Assembly: GCF_015207655.1 (NCBI RefSeq)
Contig: NZ_JADEWN010000059.1
Coordinates: forward strand, 1-38,454
DNA: 38,454 nucleotides
Source: Gloeocapsopsis crepidinum LEGE 06123
GTDB lineage: Bacteria > Cyanobacteriota > Cyanobacteriia > Cyanobacteriales > Chroococcidiopsidaceae
Reading direction: 5' to 3'
Positions 27,127 to 35,889 of this stretch are shown one piece after another (the stretch's first letter is position 1; every line of letters starts with the position of its first letter). The position numbers and the translations under genes are program-made. The notes beneath the pieces were generated by a model that saw only the letters and a list, made by a program, of their open reading frames with translations, was not told the DNA's origin and made no database searches.

Positions 27127-27960
27127 ATGATCAGCGTCATTACGCCAGTGTACAATGGCGAAAAATACATCGAAGATTGTATTGAAGTTGTTGTTGACCA
27201 GAAATGCTCAAATATAGAGCATATTATTGTTGACGGTGGGTCAACTGATGCGACGGTAGACATTATCAAAAAGTCTGCTCAATCTTATCCACATATTCGT
27301 TGGATATCAGAAAAAGATCGAGGACAATCAGATGCAATGAATAAAGGAATTGCCATGACAAAAGGCAATATTATTGCAATCCTCAATGTTGATGATTTCT
27401 ATGAGCCTAATGTGTTAAATCGCATATCAGAAATCTTTGAAAAGTTACCTGAACCGAGTCTACTTGTTGGTAACTGCAATATCCTCGATGATGATAACAA
27501 TCTAAAACGAATCAATAGACCAAAAAGACTGAAAATTACTGATCTTTTAGTTGGCTACAACATTAACCCGTTTCCTTTTAATCCATCGGCTTATTTTTAC
27601 CACAAATCACTTCATGAAAAAGTAGGACTTTATGAAGTTGATGAACACTATGCTATGGATGTCGATTTTCTTCTAAAAGCTGTACAAGTAGCAAACGTGA
27701 AATATGTCGATGAGATTTGGGGCAATTATCGTCAAATCTCAGGCACAAAAACAGTTAATGATATCAATAGCGGTCAAAATGCTATCCGTTTGCGGCAATT
27801 AATGCAGAAATATTTGCGAAAACTTCCTGTATATAAACAAGGGTTAGTCGCTGTCAAACGTGAGTATTATAAAGCTGAAAAACGACTCGAATATTTTTCA
27901 AAAAATCCCAATGAAATTTTACCGCGAATTGGGAAAAGATTAGGAATACGAACATCTTAA
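27127..27960 (+). CDS. GT2 family glycosyltransferase, 277 aa
   Basis: A GT-A fold glycosyltransferase: N-terminal MISVITPVYNGEKYIEDCIE, IIVDGGSTDATVDII (about 38-52), SEKDRGQSDAMNKGI (about 61-75) and the metal-binding NVDD (DxD position) near 90. It lacks membrane helices, so it is a cytosolic or peripheral enzyme adding one sugar to the lipid-linked repeat unit. The DRGQSDAMNKG and AILNVDDFY motifs resemble WcaA/SpsA-like colanic-acid-type transferases. First glycosyltransferase of the cluster; the next gene follows after 25 bases. Sugar specificity cannot be read. Confidence 0.92.
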   Translation: MISVITPVYNGEKYIEDCIEVVVDQKCSNIEHIIVDGGSTDATVDIIKKSAQSYPHIRWISEKDRGQSDAMNKGIAMTKGNIIAILNVDDFYEPNVLNRISEIFEKLPEPSLLVGNCNILDDDNNLKRINRPKRLKITDLLVGYNINPFPFNPSAYFYHKSLHEKVGLYEVDEHYAMDVDFLLKAVQVANVKYVDEIWGNYRQISGTKTVNDINSGQNAIRLRQLMQKYLRKLPVYKQGLVAVKREYYKAEKRLEYFSKNPNEILPRIGKRLGIRTS

Positions 27961-27985
27961 ATTCCTTACTTGGATAGCTAGACTC

Positions 27986-28930
27986 ATGAATGCTGACAGC
28001 CAGCTTCCGCTAGTAAGTATAATTATCAACAACTATAACTATAGTTGTTACTTAAAAGAAGCCATCGATAGTGCCCTTAACCAAACGTATTTTCGCACTG
28101 AAGTTATTGTTGTTGATGATGGCTCAACTGATGACTCACCACAAGTTATTGCCCAATATGGTAGTCAAATTATTTCTATCATAAAGAAAAACGGCGGACA
28201 AGCTTCTGCATTTAATGCTGGGTTTGCAGCATCACAAGGAGATATCATTTTCTTCTTAGATTCAGATGATGTTTTCTATGCAAACAAGGTTCAGGAAATC
28301 TGTAATATACTGTTGAGTAAAATGGTAGAAAATTCATATGTAATGCTCTACCACTTGCTAGAATGTATCGATAAAAACGGAGTACCTTTAGGACAGAAAT
28401 TACCCAAGTCTCCTTACAATTTACCAGCGAATTTATACAACTACACTTGTCAATATCGATTTTTTCCTTACGCAGCTTCGCCTACAAGTGGGATCGCCAT
28501 GAGTCGAGCACTCGCTGAACAAATATTTCCAATTCCGGAACAAGGTGTACTTACTTCTGCTGACGAATTTATTGTTCGACCAGCCCTATTGATAGGAGAA
28601 GTTTATGGAGTTGATCAGGTGTTAGCGAAATATCGACTTCATAATGCAAACAATTGGTATGGGAAATCAAAAGTAAAGAACAAAGAATTCATTTCTAAAA
28701 TAGAGTCCTTTTTGAACTCAAAATTAAAGGAACACAATAAAAAACCAGTAGTTTCTTATTTTGATTCAATGGATGCTAGAAACTATTATTTGCTAAATGG
28801 TTCTAGTAAAGACTTATTTATGCTATTACTAAAAATTCCAACTTGGGGAATTAACAAAAAAACAGTCAAATTTGGTTTGAAAACAGCTTTATTAGCTATT
28901 AACTTAAGCTTCAAGCAAGCAAGAACATGA
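27986..28930 (+). CDS. GT2 family glycosyltransferase, 314 aa
   Basis: A GT-A transferase: VSIIINNYNYSCYLKEAIDSAL, VIVVDDGSTDDSPQVI, GGQASAFNAGFAASQGDI and the DxD region FLDSDDVF near 90. It is a close relative of the next gene (same NNYNY and GGQASAFNAGF blocks), so the pair arose by tandem duplication. The stop codon overlaps the next start (ATGA at 28927-28930), which implies translational coupling. There is no membrane segment. The C-terminal third is Lys-rich and diverged from the neighbour, suggesting a different acceptor. Confidence 0.92.
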   Translation: MNADSQLPLVSIIINNYNYSCYLKEAIDSALNQTYFRTEVIVVDDGSTDDSPQVIAQYGSQIISIIKKNGGQASAFNAGFAASQGDIIFFLDSDDVFYANKVQEICNILLSKMVENSYVMLYHLLECIDKNGVPLGQKLPKSPYNLPANLYNYTCQYRFFPYAASPTSGIAMSRALAEQIFPIPEQGVLTSADEFIVRPALLIGEVYGVDQVLAKYRLHNANNWYGKSKVKNKEFISKIESFLNSKLKEHNKKPVVSYFDSMDARNYYLLNGSSKDLFMLLLKIPTWGINKKTVKFGLKTALLAINLSFKQART

Positions 28931-29835
28931 GCGAAGCAAATTTGAATTCTTTGGTTAGTGTAATTATCAATAATTACAACTATGGTCGCTTTTTACCTGA
29001 AGCCATAGAAAGTGTTTTAAGTCAAACTTACACCAACATTGAAATTATTGTAGTGGATGATGGCTCAATTGATAACTCTCGTGAAGTCATTGCAAGTTAT
29101 CAAGATAAAATCATTCCTGTTCTTAAAGAAAATGGCGGACAAGCATCTGCATTCAATGCCGGATTTAAGGCAAGCAGCGGCGATATTATTTGTATGCTTG
29201 ACTCTGACGACGTGTTTATTCCAGAGAAAGTTACAGAGATAGTCAAAATATTTAATCAATACTCAGATATTGGCTGGTGTTTCCATCGGTTACGATTTGT
29301 AGAGGCAAAAACGGGTGAGTACATCAAGCTAAGTCGTGAAAGCGGCACGCGCATATGTGACTTTAGAGCACAACTGAAAAATGATGGAAAGCTACCATTT
29401 TATAGCCCAGCAACCTCTGGCTTGTGTTTTGAGCGATCGCTTCTCCAGCAAATCTTACCCATGCCTGAAATCATCAGAATCACAAGTGATAACTATTTAA
29501 AAATTGCAGCCGCAGCTTTAAGTAAAGGCTACTTTCTAGATAACCAACTAGCTTATTTGAGATTACACGGCAGTAATAATTACACTGAAAAACCTGACAA
29601 ACAACATCTAGTAGCAAGAGTAGCCATCTTAACCGCATATAACTTACGTGAAAAATGGCCATTTTTAGCAAAATATACAAATAAGCTATTTTCTCGTGGT
29701 ATTGGTATTGCTCGAAAAACTGGCAGAATTACACCTGAAGATACACTTGTTATCAAAACTTATTTATCTAGTATTTCACCTTGGGAGAAAATGGAAATTA
29801 GTGCTAGATCTGTTTACTTTTACTTAAAATCGTGA
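28927..29835 (+). CDS. GT2 family glycosyltransferase, 302 aa (tandem paralogue)
   Basis: A GT-A transferase: VSVIINNYNYGRFLPEAIESVL, IIVVDDGSIDNSREVI, GGQASAFNAGFKASSGDI and MLDSDDVF (DxD). It overlaps the previous gene by four bases. Compared with its paralogue, the nucleotide-sugar half is conserved and the acceptor half differs (GIGIARKTGRITPEDTLV near the end), so donor sugars may be alike and linkages different. Cytosolic side of the inner membrane, part of the repeat-unit assembly. Confidence 0.92.
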   Translation: MSEANLNSLVSVIINNYNYGRFLPEAIESVLSQTYTNIEIIVVDDGSIDNSREVIASYQDKIIPVLKENGGQASAFNAGFKASSGDIICMLDSDDVFIPEKVTEIVKIFNQYSDIGWCFHRLRFVEAKTGEYIKLSRESGTRICDFRAQLKNDGKLPFYSPATSGLCFERSLLQQILPMPEIIRITSDNYLKIAAAALSKGYFLDNQLAYLRLHGSNNYTEKPDKQHLVARVAILTAYNLREKWPFLAKYTNKLFSRGIGIARKTGRITPEDTLVIKTYLSSISPWEKMEISARSVYFYLKS

Positions 29836-29979
29836 CTCTTTCATCGGTCTTTAAAAGAATATTTAAATCATGGTTAAAAAATCTGCTATGTACATAGTTT
29901 CAAGAATATATAAAAAAGTCTATATATTAAATTTTCTCGACTATATTTTACGAGTTTTGAACAAGGAAGTTTGCTAGCT

Positions 29980-30891
29980 ATGAAAATGCCCAATTTTCTA
30001 ATTATCGGTGCAGCTAAAGCAGGTACAACGGCACTATATAACTATATTAATCAGCATCCACAAGTTTTCATGAGTTCTGAAAAAGAACCGCATTTTTTTG
30101 CTTTTGAAGGCGAAAAGGTAAACTTTGCTGGAACAGCAGGTGAGAATGAATGGTTAAATCGCACTGCAATTACTAATCTTGAGGCTTATCAACAACAATT
30201 TCGTGAATCAAAAGAAACAGCGATTGGTGAAGCATCCGCGTTGTATTTGTATATTCCCAAAGCAGCTGCACGAATTCGGCATTACATACCAGAAGTAAAA
30301 CTCATTGCTATTTTACGTAATCCAGTTGAGAGAGCATACTCGGCATTTGTTTTTCAGAAGCGAGATGGACTTGAGCCTAACTTAGACTTTCCTCAAGCTC
30401 TTGCAGAAGAAGAGTGGCGCAGACAAAATAACTGGGTGCCGATTTACTATTATCAGCATATGGGATTTTACTATCATCAAGTTAAGCGCTATTTTGACTT
30501 ATTTCCTCAAGAGCAAATCAAAGTTTATCTTCATGATGATTTTACTTCAAATCCTTTGAGTATCTTGCAAGATTCTTTTCAATTCCTTGGTATAGATGAT
30601 ACATTCAATCCTAATACAACTGCTAGACATAACGTTTCAGGAATCCCTAAGAATAAAGCATTGCATGAGTTTTTAAGAGCAGAGAATCATCCTGTTAAGA
30701 CACTTCTTAAACCACTCATTCCTAAAAGCTTACGTCGCAACGTTATGCTTAATCTACATAATAATAATTTAGAAAAAGCGCCGCCTCTTGCACAAGACAT
30801 TCGTAAGCAACTTATTGAAGTATATAAAGAGGACATTTTAAAGTTACAGGATCTTATCCAAAAGGACTTATCCAAATGGTTGCAAGAATAA
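29980..30891 (+). CDS. PAPS-dependent sulfotransferase, copy 1
   Basis: A sulfotransferase of about 303 residues starting MKMPNFLIIGAAKAGTTALYNYI, which holds the 5'-phosphosulfate loop. The 3'-phosphate-binding motif is AILRNPVERAYSAFVF (about 107-122). Such enzymes move sulfate from PAPS to a sugar hydroxyl. ATG 29980 with AAGGAAG ten bases upstream is chosen over TTG 29971, and gives the same M-x-MPNFL start as the two paralogues at 31000 and 37146. Location is cytosolic: sulfation would happen on the lipid-linked repeat before flipping, or on the nascent polymer. Neighbours are glycosyltransferases. Confidence 0.92.
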   Translation: MKMPNFLIIGAAKAGTTALYNYINQHPQVFMSSEKEPHFFAFEGEKVNFAGTAGENEWLNRTAITNLEAYQQQFRESKETAIGEASALYLYIPKAAARIRHYIPEVKLIAILRNPVERAYSAFVFQKRDGLEPNLDFPQALAEEEWRRQNNWVPIYYYQHMGFYYHQVKRYFDLFPQEQIKVYLHDDFTSNPLSILQDSFQFLGIDDTFNPNTTARHNVSGIPKNKALHEFLRAENHPVKTLLKPLIPKSLRRNVMLNLHNNNLEKAPPLAQDIRKQLIEVYKEDILKLQDLIQKDLSKWLQE

Positions 30892-30999
30892 AAAAACTGA
30901 GCCAAATTAACCGAATCTATTTTTATATTTTTTTCTCATCTGCTAGCGAATAGATTACTCAACAAGACAATTTCTGTAACAAAGGAGACAACTAACAGT

Positions 31000-31890
31000 A
31001 TGACAATGCCAAATTTTCTAGTTGTCGGAGCAGCTAAAGCAGGTACAACGGCACTCTACTACTACCTCAAGCAGCATCCTCAGATCTATATGAGTCCTGA
31101 AAAAGAGCCAAAATTTTTTGCGCTTGAAGGAGATAAACTAGACTTTCGCGGACCAGGCGATCGCGAGAATATCTGTAAAAGTGCAATTACAGACATCGAA
31201 ACATATCGTCAGTTATTTCAAGGAGTTACAAACGAAATTGCTATTGGTGAAGCCTCTCCGCTGTATCTTTATAGTCCCAAAGCTGCTGAGCGTATTAAAA
31301 AGTATATCCCTGATGCTAAGCTGATCGCGATTTTAAGAAACCCAATAGAGCGGGCTTACTCAGGATATATTATGCATGTAAGAGAGGGACGAGAAACAGC
31401 CAAAGACTTTGCTGAGGCTCTACAAGAAGAAGAAACCCGAATTCACAGCAACTGGGGATGGGGACATTATGTCAACGTAGGATTTTATCACACTCAACTT
31501 AAGCGCTATTTAGAGCTTTTTGATCAAGAGCAAATAAGAGTGTATCTTTACGAAGATTTAAAAACAGATCCGATAAAGTTGGTACAAGACATTTTTAGGT
31601 TTCTTGGTGTAGACGATACGTTTCTGCCTGATACATCGTTGAAATACAACGTGGCTGGCGTGCCTAAAAACGATGCTATAAAAACTCTCATTAAAAATTT
31701 TAATTCTATAAAACCAGCAATGAATCTTTTGGTTCCAGACAAATTACGTCATTATGTGAGAAGCAAAATCTACGAAAAGCCACCAACCCTCTCAAAGGAG
31801 ATACATCAGAATCTCATTGAAGTTTATCGAAAAGATATTCTAAGTCTTCAAGATTTTCTGCAGCGCGATCTATCGAAATGGTTAGAATAA
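31000..31890 (+). CDS. PAPS-dependent sulfotransferase, copy 2
   Basis: A 296-residue paralogue of the preceding gene (MTMPNFLVVGAAKAGTTALYYYL; AILRNPIERAYSGYIM; C-terminal LSLQDFLQRDLSKWLE). The 5'- and 3'-PAPS motifs are intact. AAAGGAGA lies about 12 bases before the ATG. The middle part (SNWGWGHYVNVGFYHTQLKRYL) aligns with NNWVPIYYYQHMGFYYHQVKRYF of copy 1, so they share the fold but differ around the acceptor pocket, probably sulfating different positions. A 190-base spacer follows, so transcription may restart at the next gene. Confidence 0.92.
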   Translation: MTMPNFLVVGAAKAGTTALYYYLKQHPQIYMSPEKEPKFFALEGDKLDFRGPGDRENICKSAITDIETYRQLFQGVTNEIAIGEASPLYLYSPKAAERIKKYIPDAKLIAILRNPIERAYSGYIMHVREGRETAKDFAEALQEEETRIHSNWGWGHYVNVGFYHTQLKRYLELFDQEQIRVYLYEDLKTDPIKLVQDIFRFLGVDDTFLPDTSLKYNVAGVPKNDAIKTLIKNFNSIKPAMNLLVPDKLRHYVRSKIYEKPPTLSKEIHQNLIEVYRKDILSLQDFLQRDLSKWLE

Positions 31891-32080
31891 TGAAAGTTTC
31901 AGTTTGATGCGGCTCCTCCCTAATGTATAGTTGAAGCGCAAATAATTCTGACAACACTAACAACACTAATTATTAACCGCAAATAGTTCTGTTTTAGCTT
32001 TTAATATTGGGTAGTAAATAGATTATCAGTAGTTCGACAGTAATTCAGTACAGAAGTCTTACGTGGGGATAAATTAACGA

Positions 32081-33268
32081 ATGCTTAACCAAAAGCCAAA
32101 TGTGCTGATTTACCGAGATTGGTTATTACCACCTTCAGAGACTTTTGTTCTGGCACAAGCAGAAGCTTTAGAGCGTTTTACTCCTTATTACATAGGCTCA
32201 CGCTTAATCAAAGAAGGTTTACGCACCCCCCCAGAAAGAACTTTGCTTTTGAATAAGTACACGCCACTAGGTTGGGCGCGTGAAGCAAGCTTCAAGATGT
32301 TTGGCTTTGCACCTGCATTAGTTGCACCTGCGAAAAAATTAAAGCCACTACTGATTCATGCCCATTTTGGTATAGGTGGCAGCTTAGCTTTGCCACTCAA
32401 ACGTTACTTACAGATCCCAATGATTGTAACTTACCACGGGTATGAGGAAATGATTGCGGACGACATCGCTCAAAAATCATATTTTAGTTATCGTCAATAT
32501 CTGCAGCGAAGAGAAATCTTGAAGCAGGAGGTTAGTCTCTTTTTAACTGTATCGCAGCAATCGAAAGAACATCTCTTGCAACAAGGATTTCCACCAGATA
32601 AAATTCTCGTTCACTACACTGGTATCAATACTGAGGTATTTCAATCAGAGTCTGTTAAACGCGAGCCTGTGGTTTTATTTGTAGCTCGTTTAGTAGAAAA
32701 AAAAGGTTGTGAATACTTAATTCGCGCTATGAGTAAAGTTCAGGCGATGCAACCTGAGATGGAATTAGTCATTATTGGCGATGGAGAACTGCGTTCTTCT
32801 TTAGAAGAACTCGCTAAAAGTAGCTTGCAAAAGTATCGTTTTCTTGGCGTGCAACCACCAGATGTTGTAAAAGATTGGATGAACAGAGCTAAAATATTTT
32901 GCGTTCCCAGTATTACTGCCGTATCGGGTGAAGCTGAGGGATTTGGCATGGTATTTGCCGAAGCCCAAGCAATGGGACTTCCTGTAGTTAGCTTTGCAAG
33001 TGGAGCCATTCCTGAAGCAGTAGCGCATGGTGAAGTTGGGTTTCTTGCCGCAGAACGTAATTGGGAAGAACTCGCTGATTATATTTTGTTGCTTATGAAA
33101 GACGAGCAGTTATGGCATCGTTTCAGTACATTTGGACCACAGCGTGTATGTAGTTTATTTGATGTAAAAAAGCAAGCACGTTTACTAGAAAAGATTTATG
33201 AACAGGTTATAGGCGATCGCCACAATCCACATCAGGTTGTTGCTAGCACAGGCTCTCTTTCTAGTTAA
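32081..33268 (+). CDS. GT4 family glycosyltransferase (WcaL-like), 395 aa
   Basis: A GT-B fold retaining transferase. The N-terminal domain (MLNQKPNVLIYRDWLLPPSETFVLAQAEAL) and a central IHAHFGIGGSLALPLKRYL carry the acceptor side. The C-terminal domain has VLFVARLVEKKGCEYLIRAM and the donor motif SGEAEGFGMVFAEAQAMGLPVV (E-x7-E). The PSETFVLAQ start resembles colanic-acid WcaL/AmsK-type enzymes that add a sugar late in the repeat unit. It is peripheral, with no membrane helix. Context suggests the same sulfated polymer. Confidence 0.92.
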   Translation: MLNQKPNVLIYRDWLLPPSETFVLAQAEALERFTPYYIGSRLIKEGLRTPPERTLLLNKYTPLGWAREASFKMFGFAPALVAPAKKLKPLLIHAHFGIGGSLALPLKRYLQIPMIVTYHGYEEMIADDIAQKSYFSYRQYLQRREILKQEVSLFLTVSQQSKEHLLQQGFPPDKILVHYTGINTEVFQSESVKREPVVLFVARLVEKKGCEYLIRAMSKVQAMQPEMELVIIGDGELRSSLEELAKSSLQKYRFLGVQPPDVVKDWMNRAKIFCVPSITAVSGEAEGFGMVFAEAQAMGLPVVSFASGAIPEAVAHGEVGFLAAERNWEELADYILLLMKDEQLWHRFSTFGPQRVCSLFDVKKQARLLEKIYEQVIGDRHNPHQVVASTGSLSS

Positions 33269-33423
33269 TTCAAACTTGGTCATTGTCAAAAATGAGGAAA
33301 GTTGTCAATCAGCGATTCTTTAAGTTAGGGAGGATTAATCAATAGTGCGAACAACTTTACCCAAACAGCAATTAATTTGTAAAAATCTAGGGTACTTAGT
33401 AGTTTTTATGGTTTAATTCTCCA

Positions 33424-34707
33424 ATGAAAAACTTTTTAAAACTAGCAGAAAATAGTTTTACAGTTATTGCCTTAATTTTATTCACAGGAGGTGTACTTGG
33501 GGTTTTATTAAGACCTGATGGTGCGTCTGCTGAGGGAAGTGCTTTATTTCAAATTATCTGGTTTGTAGTTTATGCGATTACTGCAGGGTTGCTGTTAATT
33601 CGCTTGAAAGGTTTCACAAAGATTCCTACTAACCTTAATTTAGATATAGCTTTACTTCTTTCAATAGTAGCAATAGGAATTGCTTTATTCTCATACTATT
33701 GGTCAGTAGTACCATCTGTAACTCTCCGCCGCAGTTTTGCCCTATTAGGAACAAGTATTTTTGGCGTTTATTTCTCTGTAAGATACCAACCAAGAGAGCA
33801 ACTAAGACTTCTTGGTTGGGCATTTGGTCTTATGGTAGTACTCAGTTTTGTTTTTGCTATAGCTATACCAAGGTATGGTATTGATGTTTTTCCTCATGCA
33901 GGTGCGTGGCGCGGGGTTTTTGCCCAAAAGAATAACTTAGGTCGAGCTATGACATTAAGTACATTAGTATTTTTGCTCCTAGCATTAGACAAAACTAAGT
34001 ATCGATGGATGGCATGGAGTGGCTTTATTCTCTCATTTGCGCTTCTAATTCTTTCAACATCCAAGACCTCACTACTCGTTTGCGTTACGACTCTAGCACT
34101 TCTCCCTTTATACGCAGCTTTGCGATGGCGCTCAACGGTCTTTTTACCAATATTTATTATTTCAATTTTAGTTGCTAGTGCTGCATCTATCTTAGTTGTA
34201 AGTGAAGCAGACACTCTATTGTCTTTAATTGGAAAAGACGCTACTCTTACGGGAAGAACACCTCTTTGGGAAGCTGTTTGGGTGATGATATTACAGCGTC
34301 CCTGGTTAGGTTATGGCTACAATGCTTTCTGGCTTGGGTGGCAAAGTTATTCTAGTTTTGTGTGGGAGTTTGTAAGATGGACGCCTCCTCATGGTCACAA
34401 TGGAATTTTAGATTTGTGGCTTGATTTGGGTTTCCTAGGAGTTGCCGTATTTACAATGAGCTTGCTATTCGCTTTTCTTAAAGCTATTCGTAATATTCGA
34501 CAAAATAAAAGACCAGAATTTTTATTTCCTATTATGTATCTAACTGTTTTGTTACTATTTAATGTAACTTACAGTACTATTCTCTCTCGCAACGATATAT
34601 ATTGGGTACTTTATATAGCAGTATTATTGTGGAAACCATTACAACAACCTGTAAAAGAATTAGTAGATAAGTCGTACAAGCAGACATATCCATTGAAAGG
34701 ATATTAA
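33424..34707 (+). CDS. O-antigen ligase/polymerase (Wzy-like), 427 aa
   Basis: A multi-spanning protein with about 10 predicted helices and the large periplasmic loop of the Wzy_C/WaaL family, including GRTPLWEAVWVMILQRPWLGYGYNAFW and the conserved TPPHGHNGILDLWLDLGFLG. These proteins join repeat units (Wzy) or ligate polymers to an acceptor (WaaL); in this context polymerase is the better choice. It is the only integral-membrane assembly protein in the cluster besides the Wzc-like kinase, and no flippase is seen. ATG 33424; the ribosome site is weak. Confidence 0.92.
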   Translation: MKNFLKLAENSFTVIALILFTGGVLGVLLRPDGASAEGSALFQIIWFVVYAITAGLLLIRLKGFTKIPTNLNLDIALLLSIVAIGIALFSYYWSVVPSVTLRRSFALLGTSIFGVYFSVRYQPREQLRLLGWAFGLMVVLSFVFAIAIPRYGIDVFPHAGAWRGVFAQKNNLGRAMTLSTLVFLLLALDKTKYRWMAWSGFILSFALLILSTSKTSLLVCVTTLALLPLYAALRWRSTVFLPIFIISILVASAASILVVSEADTLLSLIGKDATLTGRTPLWEAVWVMILQRPWLGYGYNAFWLGWQSYSSFVWEFVRWTPPHGHNGILDLWLDLGFLGVAVFTMSLLFAFLKAIRNIRQNKRPEFLFPIMYLTVLLLFNVTYSTILSRNDIYWVLYIAVLLWKPLQQPVKELVDKSYKQTYPLKGY

Positions 34708-34795
34708 ATTTTATGTAAAAATTAGCAAGATAAGCAATCCAACACTCATTTTTCTGTAGAAGAAACTCATGATTGAGCGATAAACATTGATAAAT

Positions 34796-35845
34796 ATGAA
34801 AAAAGTCTCTGTAATTGTTCCAGTTTATGCTGCTGAAAAATATATTGCAGATGCTGTGCAATCAGTTTTAGCACAATCGTATAAAAATTTTGAAATTATT
34901 CTTGTTGATGATGGAACTCCTGATGCAAGTATCGAAGTTTGTCAGCAATTTATAGACTCTCGCATTAAAATTATTCACCAGAACAATCGAGGTGCGTCAG
35001 CAGCTAGAAATAACGGCATTCGTCACGCACAAGGAGAATACATTGCTTTTTTGGACGCGGATGACACCTGGGTACCAGAAAAATTAGAAAAGCATATCAA
35101 TCATTTAGAAAAGTCACCAAATGTAGGTGTTAGCTTTAGTTATTGTGCTTTTGTTGATGAAGTTGGTAAACCATTAGGCATTTACAATGCGACAGAGTAC
35201 AAAGTTATTACCCCAGGAGCAATTTTGTGTCGCAATCCAATAGTAAGTCCTTCGTGTTTGGTGACTCGGCGAGAAGTATTAGAAGGAATTAAATTTCAAC
35301 AAGAATACGATGGTATTGTTGAAGATTGTTACTTTGACGAGAACTTGCGTCAGTCAGAAGATGCTGAATGTTGGTTCCGCATTTGTGTGAAAACAAACTG
35401 GAAATTGGAAGTCATTCCTGAACTTTTAGCTACATATAGATTACATTCGATAGGAAATTCAGCTAATCTGCTCAAAACACTGGAGTCTTGGGATCAGTTC
35501 ATAGCACAAGCTCAGTTGTATGCTCCAGCAGTTGTAGCTGAGTGGGAGAAGCCAGCTATGGCTTATACTCTGAGGTATTTAGCGCGTAAAGCAGTCACAA
35601 TGAGTGACGGTTCAATGGCAATAAATCTCAGCCGTAGAGCCTTAATGACTCACTGGCGTATTTTAATAGAAGAGCCTAGGCGTACTCTTGTCACCCTGAC
35701 AGCAGCTTATGCACTATGGTTTTTGCCTCAACCGTTTTACACTCAACTACAATCAATCGGTTTGAAGGTAATAGGCGCTAGTCAAAAACGTCGTATCCAA
35801 AAAGATCAAGCTAAAAACCAAGCATCTGAGACTATTGTAGTCTAG
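34796..35845 (+). CDS. GT2 family glycosyltransferase, 349 aa
   Basis: A GT-A transferase: VSVIVPVYAAEKYIADAVQSVLAQSY, EIILVDDGTPDASIEV, NNRGASAARNNGIRHAQGEYIAFLDADDTWVPEKL (DxD as DADD near 88). It is not part of the tandem pair upstream; the RGASAARNNGI motif puts it in the broad EpsH/WcaE-like group. ATG 34796 is preferred over TTG 34787. A hydrophobic stretch near the C-terminus (TLVTLTAAYALWFLPQPFY) may anchor it to the membrane. It is followed after 44 bases by the GH10 gene. Confidence 0.92.
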   Translation: MKKVSVIVPVYAAEKYIADAVQSVLAQSYKNFEIILVDDGTPDASIEVCQQFIDSRIKIIHQNNRGASAARNNGIRHAQGEYIAFLDADDTWVPEKLEKHINHLEKSPNVGVSFSYCAFVDEVGKPLGIYNATEYKVITPGAILCRNPIVSPSCLVTRREVLEGIKFQQEYDGIVEDCYFDENLRQSEDAECWFRICVKTNWKLEVIPELLATYRLHSIGNSANLLKTLESWDQFIAQAQLYAPAVVAEWEKPAMAYTLRYLARKAVTMSDGSMAINLSRRALMTHWRILIEEPRRTLVTLTAAYALWFLPQPFYTQLQSIGLKVIGASQKRRIQKDQAKNQASETIVV

Positions 35846-35889
35846 ATAGTCCGCGCAATTGAGTAGTTTCATCATCTATAATTCCAGCT

